A DNA stretch of 64,000 bases from Heterohyrax brucei (taxonomy: Eukaryota; Chordata; Mammalia; Hyracoidea; Procaviidae): positions 24,967,501 to 25,031,500 of the forward strand of contig CM053140.1 of NCBI GenBank assembly GCA_028571685.1, given 5' to 3'. The translations under genes were made by a program, and so were the position numbers. Each line of letters opens with the position of its first letter. Position 1 is the stretch's first letter. The notes below the pieces were generated by a model, which had not been told where the DNA came from, did no database searches, and saw only the letters and a list, made by a program, of their open reading frames with translations. Below are positions 55,223 through 64,000 of this stretch, piece after piece.

Positions 55223-56271
55223 GTCATGGACTGAATTGTGTCCCCCCCAAAATATGTGTAGCCAGGTGGCCAGGCCATGCTTCCCAGCATCTTGTGACTG
55301 TCCTCCATTTTGTGGTTTTCCTATGCTGCACCTTAAAGGATTAGGCTGGGACTGTAAATCCCTTTATAAGATCACCTCCCTGCTGTACTGTAAAGGGAGT
55401 TTCCCTGGAGTATGGCTTGCCCCACCCTTAATGCCTTCATCCTGCAAGAGAGAAAAGAAAAGGAAAGGAGGGAGAGAATTGGGAACCTCACACCATCAAG
55501 CAAGCAGCAGCGGAGAAGGGTGTGTCCTTCAGACCTGAGGTTCCTGCACCCAGACAGCCCCTGGTCAAAGACTGATACAACACCAGACTTTCCTGCAGAA
55601 CAAACAAGAGGGACAACCTTCCCCTGGAGCGGACATGCTGAATTTGGACTCTTAGCCTACCAGACTGTGTAAGAATAAACCTTCTGTTTCAGTCAGCTAG
55701 GGCTGCTCTGACAGAAATACCAGAGTGGATAGCTTTAATAAAAGAAAGTTTATTCTTACATAGTCCAGAAGGGGCTGCAAGTCCATATTCAGGGTGTCTG
55801 CTCCAGGGGAAGGCTTTCCCCTTGTCGGCTCAGGAGGAAAGTCTAGTATTGCATCAGTCTTTGTCCAGGGAGCATCTTGGTGCAGGAACCTCAGGTCTGA
55901 AGGACACGCTCTTCACCCAGTGCTGCTTTCTTGATGGTACGAGGTTCCCAATTCTTTACCTGCTTCACTGTCCTTTTATCTCTCATAGGACGAAATGATT
56001 AAGGATGGGGCAAGCCATCCTCCAGGGAAACTCCCTTTACAGTGGAGCAGGGAGGTGATCCTATGAAGAGATTTACAGCCCCACCCTAACCTTTAACATA
56101 CAGTTTAGGAAAACCACAAAATGGAGGGCAGTCACAAGATACTGGGAATCAAGGCTTAGCCACACGGCTACACATATTTTGGGGGGACACAATTCAATCC
56201 ATGACACCTTCCTTTGTTAAAGCCATCCACTTTGTGTATTTCTGTTAGAGCATCCCTAGCTCACTAAAACA
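55223..56271 (+). repeat. MaLR-type LTR carrying a second LTR
   Basis: Forward LTR from GTCATGGACTGAATTGTG to CACTAAAACA, interrupted at 55685-56206. Flanking GAAGT at 55220-55224 and 56272-56276 is a plausible target duplication, although the first LTR bases then seem lost. Confidence 0.85.
55685..56206 (-). repeat. MaLR-type LTR nested in an LTR of the same family
   Basis: Plus strand TGTTTCAGTCAGCTAGGGC to CAATTCAATCCATGACA. A perfect CCTTC duplication (55680-55684, 56207-56211) lies within the host LTR, whose sequence continues afterwards ('cctttgttaaagccatccac'). Confidence 0.95.
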
Positions 56272-56639
56272 GAAGTCCACAATGATGTCTCCTGCTCCTC
56301 GGTCTCTCCTGCCACCAGTTTTCAGCTTGTGGTCTCTCTAGCACCTGCTTCCAAGAGCTTTCCAGCACAGTGATCCGGGCCCAAAGACTCAGCCCAAGGC
56401 TATTCTTCCTTGGTGGTGGCTGAATCTCCCTCGCTGCTCTGAAGTGAGTTGAATCTCCCTCATTGCCCTCTCTCACTTAAGGAGATGGTGACCAATGGTC
56501 TCAGTGGGCCTCAGCCACATTATCACACTGTCCTGCCCAATCACCTGGGTAGGAGTTAGAAAGGCCTCGCACAAAAGTCAGTAATAACAGCACAATGATC
56601 TTCAGCAAAATTGTACTCGTTTTTGATATTAAAGAAGGT

Positions 56640-56910
56640 TTATGGTAATCTCTGTGTTGTGTTTGATCACCTCTCTTTGGGACGAGTATAAGAAAGGATG
56701 ACTTGTAGTTGGTTGGCCAGGTAGCTGTTGTCCAGATTTCTGCGTAGAGACAAATGAGGGCTTGCAGTACTGCATCTGTTTATTGAAACATTTCAATTGA
56801 TATTCTTTCAGTTCCTGTTACAACGTTATGTGGTTTGGCCCTGTCAAGTAGATTCCAACTCGTAGTGACTCTGTGTAACAGAAGAAAACACTGCCCGATT
56901 GTGTGGGAGC
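56640..56910 (-). mobile_element. RTE-class LINE fragments
   Basis: 'gttggttggccaggtagctg', 'gagggcttgcagtactgcat' and the tail 'agattccaactcgtagtgac'. Counterpart of 48030-48335 in the duplicated unit. Confidence 0.6.
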
Positions 56911-56914
56911 TTAA

Positions 56915-57210
56915 ATGTGAGAACTCCTCTTTTGTCACTGGCAACTGCTGGCAGCATTGTAAAGTACACGCTCCCTGCTCATTTTTGAAGCGATGCGATT
57001 GAAGCCCTCAGAGGTGCCTGAAATTCTCTTCCCTTTTTCCTTGTGGAGGGTCCACACAGGCAGTGTGCACACCTCCATTCTGCACTGAACAAAGTGCTGC
57101 AGTCCTGGTGTGCTGCTCATACACAGCTACGTGTACTTGTTGGTGGGTGTCCACCGCTTGACAGACCTCCTGTATCATCTCACTGGGCTCCATGGAACTG
57201 GTACTTTTAA
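56915..57210. repeat. Segment duplicated from 48336-48629
   Basis: See the sister copy. Here the minus frame reads KRISGTSEGFNRIASKMSRE (57050-56960). It extends the paralogy of the 47-48.6 kb and 54.6-57.2 kb blocks. Confidence 0.6.
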
Positions 57211-57276
57211 TCCTCCGCTGCTATGTTTCTGGGCTGAGAGTGTCACAGAGAACTGTACATTTCCATCCTTAATACC

Positions 57277-57744
57277 TGTCATGGTTTGAGTGGTGTCGTC
57301 CCAAAGATGTGTGTAGCAATTTGACTAGACTATGATTCCTGATACTGTGTGATGTTCCTATATGCTATAAACGTTGCCTCTGTGATGTTCACAAGGGAGG
57401 ACGGGTGATAGTTGTGTTGGTGGACTCAGTGTGTATGATTGTGTTGTGCCTTGAGGCAATCCGTTGAGATATAAAAGAAAGAAGCCATCAGAGAGATTTG
57501 GGGACCTCATAGCAACAAGAAGGAGTAGGAGGAGTAGCGCACTTGCTTGGAGAAGGACCTCGGGTCCCTGTGCTTTAGATACTCCCCAACCAGGGGAAAA
57601 GTGAAGGCAAAGACCTCGTTGCAGAGCCAACAGTGAAAGCCTTCCCTGGATCTGAATTTGGACTTGTAGTCTACTGTATACTGGCAGAATAAAATTTCTC
57701 TTTTGAAAAGCCAGCTGTTGGAGCAGCACCACATGGCTAGGACA
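57277..57744 (+). repeat. MaLR-type solo LTR
   Basis: TGTCATGGTTTGAGTGGTG to ATGGCTAGGACA. Its flank (57230-57276) and first part recur at 27896-28090. Flanks ATACC and GTACG agree in 3 of 5. Confidence 0.75.
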
Positions 57745-58356
57745 GTACGTCATCTCTGCTAGCCATTGCCATATTCTTAGAGAGCATTCTCCTTAGATTT
57801 CCATTCTGGTGTTTCCATTCTGGTGCAGAAGCTGTGACTTCCATGTCCTTCCCAGCATCCTCTATGTCACCTGTCCTGACAGCCAAGCCCACAAGTAAGA
57901 AAGGCCTCAGGCTCTCATTGATAATGAAATTGTTTCTCTACCATTATTTGTATCGAACCTTTCCTGTATTGTTCTTAATTTGCTGAGTGAACTCATCTAT
58001 TTGTGTGGACTCTGCTGACGAACTGTGGGTGTCCAAATCCATACCCCTTGCCCACTCCCCTCCTGGGACATTACTTCGACTACTTGGCCCCAACATGGCC
58101 ACCCTGAAGTCCTCATCATCCCTGAAACTGCTCCTTCCCCTGTCACCAAATGCAGAGCCTGATGTGCCAACCTTGGTGCTTCTTATTCATCACCTCCCAT
58201 ACCCACTGTCACCAAAGGCTATCTCTTCTGCCTCCCAAATATTTCATAGGTCCTTGTATTCAGTGCGTGTGCATTCCCTCAGTCTTCATGCAGGCCACCA
58301 ACATCTCTCATGAGGATGGCTGCAGTACCCTCCTCCATGATCCAGACAAAAATACA
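57745..58356. other. Unassigned, with two overlapping ORFs
   Basis: + ORFs of 108 and 100 codons (57987-58313, 58150-58452) overlap in different frames and run into a SINE. Leu/Ser/Pro-rich, no motif. Probably not coding. Confidence 0.3.
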
Positions 58357-58522
58357 ATAAACCAATCCCACTGCTGTCAAGTCCATTCCAACTCACAGTG
58401 GCGCTGTAAGAGGGAGTCCAGCTGCCCCATGGAGTTTCTATGGAGTGCCTAGTGGATCTAAACTGCTGATCTTTTGGTTAGCAGACAACACTTAACTAGT
58501 ATGCCCTCAGGGTTTCTGTGGT
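58357..58522 (-). repeat. AfroSINE-type SINE
   Basis: Reverse copy from 'ataaaccaatcccactgctg' to 'gccctcagggtttctg'. Confidence 0.85.
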
Positions 58523-59472
58523 TCATCTATGTCCATGTGGTTCCTGTCTGGCTGATAACCTTTGGATGGCTCCACCTGGCTTCAAGTTTAGTCTGAACAT
58601 TTTTCTTCATAATCATGAACTCCTGCTGTGGGTCCAAACACCTTTCCAGATTTATCGTATTTAAGCTTCCCTGTGTCCACAATGAACGACCCCTGACACT
58701 GAAGGATGAATATGGACAAGCTACCTCACTGAAAGGACCAGACAAGCAGTTGCCAGACAATTGTGACTCCAAGTCTTGTCCAAAGATGTGTGACTACTCC
58801 GGGTTCTGGACAAGTAAAGGAACAAGAAAGTCTTTATTCTTTGCTTTTCAAACTTGCCTGTTTCTCCTTCCTCCACAATACAACTATTCCCCCTTTCTGC
58901 CTTCTGTTTGGTCTTCTCTTTAGAAAGTCCTGGATGCATGTGTTGGGTTTGTGGCCTCTCTTTTTGAATAGAGGGCTGGAGACTGATAACCCTCTGTTGT
59001 CTTGGTCTGCTTTATCTTTGGGTTTGAATTTGGCAGTAAGTCCTAGGGAAAAGTCCTGGAAGGCCTAGGCTTTTGGTAACAGGCAGGAGACATCCATAAA
59101 GCCTTGTGGGTAGGGTCAGATCCCCCTCACCCCACTCCATTCTTGGCCACTGTTGCCCTCATCCTGGAGAAAGGAATCTGCTGGTACTCTATCTTCTTGG
59201 ACCATTCCTTTTCTGTCATCTCTGTCCTGACCTCTGACTGACGCCATTTGTGTCTGTCTTGGAGATGTTCACTTGCCCACAATGGAGAAATAAGCAGCTG
59301 CCAAGACTGACTCCTCTCATTTTTATGCACTTGTTGGGGACTCCCTCCTCCCCCATTCACTGTGACCTGCCCTTAGTTTCTGGTTGCGTGGGTCATCCCT
59401 CCACCTCCTGGGCCCTTGGCTAGAGCCAGGGGACTTCTTTTAAACTTTTTCTGCCCAACCAGCTTTACTTCT
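58523..59472. other. Unassigned 950 bp
   Basis: No repeat or splice-flanked exon recognised. Overlapping ORFs on both strands (80-100 codons) show no known motif. Confidence 0.3.
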
Positions 59473-59974
59473 TGTCATGGTTGGAATTGTGTCCCCCCCA
59501 AAAATGTGTGCAGCCACGTGGCTGGGATATGGTTCCCAGTATCTTGGGACTGTCCTCCATTGTGTGGTTTTGCTAACCTGTATGTTAAAGGATTAGGGTG
59601 GGGCTGTGAATTCCTCCTGTGGGGGGAGTTTCCCTGGAGTATGGCTTGCCCCACCTTTAATGCTGTTAGCTTGCAAGGAATAAAAGGAAAAAGAGACAAA
59701 GGACAATTTGAGAACCTCGCTACCATCAAGCAAGCAGCACCGGGAGCAGAGCGCGTCGTTCAGACCAGAGGTTCTTGCGTGAGGACGCTCCCTGGACAAA
59801 GACTGATGCAATACCGGACTTTCCTCCAGAGCCGACAAGGGGAAAGTCTTTCCCTGGAGCGGACACCCTGAATATGGACTTGCAACCTACCGAACTGTGT
59901 AAGAATAAATCTTTCTTTGTTAAAGCCATCCGCTCTGTGGTATTTCTGTTAGAGCAGCCTAGCTGACTAAAACA
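59473..59974 (+). repeat. MaLR-type solo LTR with perfect target duplication
   Basis: TGTCATGGTTGGAATTGTG to GCTGACTAAAACA. It is flanked by CTTCT (59468-59472 and 59975-59979). A 151-codon ORF inside is an LTR by-product. Confidence 0.95.
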
Positions 59975-59979
59975 CTTCT

Positions 59980-60499
59980 CATACTAGCCTTCTGTCCAGA
60001 AGGCTGTTTTTCAGCCACTCAGTATTTTGGTCCAGTTTGTATTCAGTTGCAGAGACCCCTGGTTTGCAATTTTCTGTAAAAAGTTTTGAAAGATTTTGTT
60101 AATCAGGTAGGCAGAGTGTTTGTTGTTTGTGGAAAACTTCAAAAGTTTGACCTCGGGTTGCAACTTTGGCCAATTTAACCCTGGACTTCGTTTTATTTTT
60201 CCTATTATCATGTGTACTGTCTCTATTTTTGTGAAGAAATGTTTTTCTGTTAAGTGTTTCTTAAATCTCTTTGTCATATATGTCTTGTTCAGACTTCCCT
60301 GTCTTGTTGAGTTATGGCCAGTATAAGCTTTACTTGTGGCAGAGTTTCCCCCTCCCATGACTCCCTGGTCTGATTTTAGGATATTTCTGGTTGAAATTCT
60401 TGGAAACCGACAGCTGGTTCCACATGTCAAAGAAATCTTTCATGCCCAAATCCTCCTAATCAGGGTGAGGAATATCTTGGCTAAGCCAATTGAGATGGA
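59980..60499. other. Unassigned
   Basis: A 139-codon minus ORF (60430-60011) is Lys/Asn/Thr-rich and reads like low-complexity AT-rich sequence. A retroviral internal fragment is possible but not shown. Confidence 0.3.
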
Positions 60500-60660
60500 T
60501 AAAAATCCACTGCTGTCGAGTCAGGTCCAACTGCTAGTGACCCCAGAGGTCAGAGTAAAACTGCCCCATAGAGTTTCCAGGAAGCGCCTGGTGGATTTGA
60601 ACTGGTGACCTTTTGGTTAGCAGATGCTGCACTTAACCCACTGCGCCACCAGGGTTTCCA
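60500..60660 (-). repeat. AfroSINE-type SINE, well preserved
   Basis: Reverse copy from 'aaaatccactgctgtcgagt' to 'ctgcgccaccagggtttcc'. It is among the least diverged copies here. Confidence 0.9.
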
Positions 60661-61060
60661 ATTGAGGTGGCTAAGAAAGCAGAATTTTGAGTAGATCAAG
60701 AAAATAACTGTGACTGAACTGCAAAGACAAACTTTACAGACCTTGGTTGAAGGTCCTAGACAAGATAAAAGACATGTTTGTCTTAAAGTAATAGTTGCAT
60801 AAGAGTGAAAGGGAAATAAATTATCTTTTGCCCTTCAAACGAGGGCACCTGGCTGGCTTGCCCTTCAAAACTCCTAGATCAACTGAAACATGTATCTTTT
60901 ATGAGTCAAAGGAATGAGAGAAGGGCAAGATCACCCCTCCCTGTTCTCCAGCCTCTGAAGTGGTATAGCTCCAGAACAGCTTCTAAAAGACCCTTTCCTA
61001 CTAGATGAAGACATTTTTAAGACAAATATGAGGACGAATTGCTACTGTCTATAATTATCC
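60661..61060. other. Unassigned
   Basis: Contains a small internal repeat of 'ttgcccttcaaa' (about 60828 and 60858). No gene seen. Confidence 0.3.
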
Positions 61061-61061
61061 A

Positions 61062-61216
61062 AGGAAACTCTAGTGGCATAGTGGTTTAGTGCTACTCTGT
61101 TAACCAGGAGACGGGCAGTTCTAATCCACCAGGTGCTCCTTGGAAAATCTATGGAGCATTTCTACTCTGTCCTATACAGTTTCTATGAGTCAGAATTGAT
61201 TCAACATCACTGGATT
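61062..61216 (+). repeat. AfroSINE-type SINE
   Basis: Forward copy from 'aaggaaactctagtggcata' to 'gagtcagaattgattcaaca'. Confidence 0.85.
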
Positions 61217-61589
61217 ATAATTATCTGAAATTGGGTGAATCCAAATTGTGAAAGAACTGTCAACAAGTTCTCTCTGTTGTAGGGGAAGCTTGAGACACAT
61301 CCAAAATGGCCTGTAAAAATGTTTCAACCCTAGGAAAAGAATTGGTCAGCTGACTAGAGAGACTGTGATTTCCAAGCCGGTTGATAGAACCTAGACTGGG
61401 CAAACTATGGGACGTAGTAAAAGTTGAGCGAAAACTTGGACTGTTGAGACAAACTTTCTTTCAACTAGAGGCTTAACATAATCTCCAAAACCTTTCAGGT
61501 AAATTACTGGTATTAAATTAATAGGTATTTGTCATAATTTCACTTGATATACTTTTGCTTTCCATGTCGTTTTTCTGTGGGTTGATCGG

Positions 61590-61850
61590 TAAGTTCATTT
61601 TTGCTATTTAAACGGGTACTACAGTATAAGATTTAGTGAAAAATATTTATTTGATCTGGTCTGAAGTTTCCATTGTCAGACAAAAGTTTATCAATTCATG
61701 AGATTTTGAAGAGCTTTAATATTAGATACCATATAAAACAAAACATTAGGCTTTTCCTTTTTAAAATAACAACTTTTTTTCTGATTTCTGAGTAAAGGTT
61801 TAATTTATTCTTTATGTATATACTCTCCCTTAAAGGCAAAGATTTGGCCT
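61590..61850. repeat. Duplicated segment shared with 46535-46790
   Basis: Same order of blocks as the sister copy; small indels only. It directly precedes the second segmental duplicate at 61915. Confidence 0.75.
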
Positions 61851-62016
61851 CTTGTTAGAATAGGATTCCTGACTCCACAACCAAGCTGTAGAACTTGGGA
61901 AAGAAGAAGAAAAAGCTAAGGTACAATGAAATCTGCGACAAACTCAGTGTTTTCTCCATTTATCACAATGTTGCTTACTGGTCCAGTTGCGAGGATTTTG
62001 GTTTTCTTGATGTTAA

Positions 62017-62473
62017 TGTTTTTGTCAACTAGTGCGTTGCTAACAGAAATGCCACAAAGTGGATGGCTTTCAAAGAGAAAAGTTCATTCTTACACAGTCC
62101 AGTCAGTTACGAGGCCACATTCAGGGAAAGGGATTTCCCTCTGTCGGCTCTGGAGTAAAGTTCTTGTGTTGTATTATTCTTTGGTAGGGGAGCATCTTGG
62201 CACAGGAACCTCAGTTCTGAAGTATGCACTCTTCTCTCTGTGCTGCTTTCTTGATAGTGTGAGGTTCCCAATTCTCTCTGATAGATTTTTTCCTTTATCT
62301 CTCGAGAGAGCACCTCAAGACACAAAACCAACTTACACATTGAATCTTGCTCTGCTAACACAACTTATAAATATTATAGAGGCAGGAACATGGAGGCAGA
62401 TCACACAATACCAGGAATTATGGCACAGCCAAATTGCCACAGATTTTTGAGGAAACACAGTGAATCCGTGACC
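62017..62473 (-). repeat. MaLR-type LTR inside RTE, duplicate of 28922-29400
   Basis: Plus strand TGTTTTTGTCAACTAGTGC to GTGAATCCGTGACC, followed by AGGTG as in copy 1. The left duplication has decayed. Confidence 0.8.
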
Positions 62474-62830
62474 AGGTGCAATCCATCCTGAAGGCTATGG
62501 TCCTTAATCTTCATCAGTGAGTATTTCAAGTCTTCTTCACTTCTAGCAAGTAAGGTGGTTGCCTGTGTAATGACAGTTAGTGAGTCGTTGTCCAGTCCTG
62601 ATGCCTTGTTCTTCTTTGTTGAAACCAGCTTCTCAGATTGTTTGGTGGACCTACACATTAAAAAGGTATGATCAAGGGATACAACTTTGACGCCCATCTT
62701 TACTGACTTTGAACCATGCAGTGTCCCCTTGTTCTGTTTGCATGACTGCCTCTTGATCCATATCCAGATTCCCTAAGAGCACAGTTGTTCTGGAATTCTC
62801 ATTTTATGCAAGTTCCCATAAAATGGGCCC
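62474..62830 (-). mobile_element. RTE-class LINE, RT part (duplicate)
   Basis: A minus frame includes ARSEEDLKYSLMKIKDHSLQ and DGLHLVTDSL on the LTR side, the region after YADD in RTE. Continues to 'gcaagttcccataaaatggg'. Confidence 0.75.
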
Positions 62831-63354
62831 TTGATGTTAGACAAGGTTATGTAAGTATATATCCAAATGTCAAAACTGAGGCATTGACTATTCCAGATGA
62901 GTACACGTTATGAATTTGTTATACATGTGTGTACCTGAGAAAAAAGGAAAATTTGTTTGTAATAGTCATTTTCAAAAGGACTTCACCGTTTACCATCAGA
63001 AAGAACAGTGCTTACCTGCCTCTCATATTGGAAACCACCCCTCTCAATTGTCCTCAGCTCTTGCAGCATTCAGACTGGGTTAGCAGAGTTGGTGGCCTAT
63101 TCCTAATGAAAGACACCTGGTATGCAAGAGAAGACAAACCATGAAAGAGAAGCCAAAGGAGCCACTTTCAAGAATTTTAAAGACTGGCAAATACATATGA
63201 GGGGTAGATGTTAACTTTCAAATGGACAATTATGCAAATACATCTTCCTTTGCTCCTCAAGCATATTAGAAATCTTTGCATTCTGAACTGTCTTCAAGTT
63301 TTAGGCACTTCAGAAAACTCAGGCTTTTTACTGAGGCAGTCAAGCCATCAGCCG

Positions 63355-64000
63355 ATGGATCCTTAGTCCAAGGCAAAGGCACTGAACTCCATGACCACTA
63401 GGTGGAGCCTTCTGGGTCCACATCCTGAGCCCCGAGATTGCAAGACAGCGTTGCCAAAAACCGGAAGCGGAAGTCAATGGTCTGGCAGCCATACTAGTTC
63501 CCAGGGCAGCCCTTGTGTGAGAGACATTTTTGGTTTGTGTGTGTTTTGTTTGGTCCAGCAGCAAGTACAGCCCAGTGACCTGAAGGCTGTGCTCTCGCTG
63601 TCTTACACATTCCTGACTTCTCTGCCGTTGGAGAGCCATGGGCCGGGCCATAGCTGGTCTGTGCAGAGGGGAACGGTTCCTGGGGTGTGGGTGTTCCATG
63701 GCGGAGCTCTCTCCAACGTCTTTCTTCAACGTCTGCCTTGTGGCTTCCAGGCTACCGGGCGCACCCGCTTTCTTAACTGCCACAGACTGGATGCGTAGTA
63801 GGTGGGTGGCACAGTGCCGCTAGGTGCAAAAACGGATAAAATCGTGGGACTGTAGCTCAGTAAAAGTGGTTTTTCGGGTCAGCAGAATCAACTTCACTTG
63901 CACATTTGTTGAAAAGTGTAGTCGGGAAGCTCAGGGCGCTTGGCCAGACTCTGAATGCCCTGCGCCCACCCTGTCTAGTGCGCCGTAACACTTTGAGTGT
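63355..64000. promoter_or_regulatory. Promoter-like GC-richer segment, copy 2
   Basis: Counterpart of 30360-31010, with AACCGGAAGCGGAAGT (two ETS-like GGAA cores) before 'ggcagccatactagttccca'; the ATG of copy 1 is ATA here. A donor-like TTGTG|TGAGAG follows. No linked coding exon is in the window. Confidence 0.45.

Larger units (their letters stand above)
54640..56620. repeat. Low-copy repeat, copy 3, split by an LTR
   Basis: 54640-55222 matches 47140-47690 (minus frame WEHQTSSQDLRMEPKNQDI near 54850). 56272-56620 matches 47700-48020 ('ctgcccaatcacctgggtag'). The MaLR LTR 55223-56271 inserted between them in this copy only. Confidence 0.65.
61915..64000. repeat. Segmental duplication, copy 2
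   Basis: Matches 28830-31015 in order and orientation, including the LTR inside the RTE element (61920-62016, LTR, 62474-62830), the AT-rich part and the GC-richer end. It extends to the end of the window. Confidence 0.85.

Noticed and set aside
59416-59871. 151-codon plus-strand ORF
   Set aside because: It runs along a MaLR solo LTR with a perfect target duplication; equivalent ORFs appear in other LTR copies in other frames.

Overview
The window looks like nuclear DNA of a paenungulate mammal, most likely an elephant (manatee or hyrax cannot be excluded). The reasons are: many AfroSINE-type tRNA-derived SINEs, an RTE (BovB-like) LINE, L1 3' ends of afrotherian type, MaLR-type LTRs and an ERV-L provirus, in sparse mammalian intergenic DNA with intron-like splice signals. 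I see no intact host protein-coding gene. What remains of host genes are pseudogene fragments buried in repeats. They resemble families of human chromosome 19p13 (from memory): ADGRE/EMR EGF exons, a KRAB zinc-finger gene of ZNF559/ZNF177 type, and MUC16-type SEA exons.

Layout. 1-5.8 kb: MaLR LTRs, SINEs, a MIR, an L1 tail, an RTE fragment and three degenerate ADGRE-like EGF exons on +. 5.8-14.9 kb: an old ERV-L pol remnant on +, broken by a SINE, a foldback mariner and a complete younger ERV-L provirus on - (7319-14101; two LTRs, perfect GTTCT duplication, gag-pro-pol-dUTPase, no env). 15-17 kb: a MaLR LTR and an ERV-L solo LTR. 18.7-22.8 kb: a KRAB-ZNF pseudogene on - with recognisable KRAB-A, divergent KRAB-B, short linker and zinc-finger exons. 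23-27.5 kb: RTE pieces interleaved with two copies of a MUC16-like SEA unit on +. 28-31 kb: a block (RTE + LTR + GC-richer promoter-like segment) that recurs at 61.9-64.0 kb. 31-44 kb: mostly LTRs, L1, SINEs, RTE tails and a decayed Tc1/IS630-type DNA transposon. 44-57 kb: a mosaic of low-copy duplications, a second foldback mariner, the longest RTE reverse-transcriptase remnant (+), and a MARK/SMOK-like kinase pseudogene on - whose 3' part is present as three tandem units of about 0.9 kb. 54-60 kb: solo LTRs, including one LTR inside another. 60-64 kb: SINEs and the second duplicate block.

How it fits together: this is a gene-family 'graveyard' where tandem and segmental duplication (kinase, SEA, promoter-like block, three-copy repeat) and layered transposon insertion dominate. 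Insertion order can be read from nesting and target-site duplications. Coordinates of old repeats are approximate; family names come from recognition by eye, not database searches.
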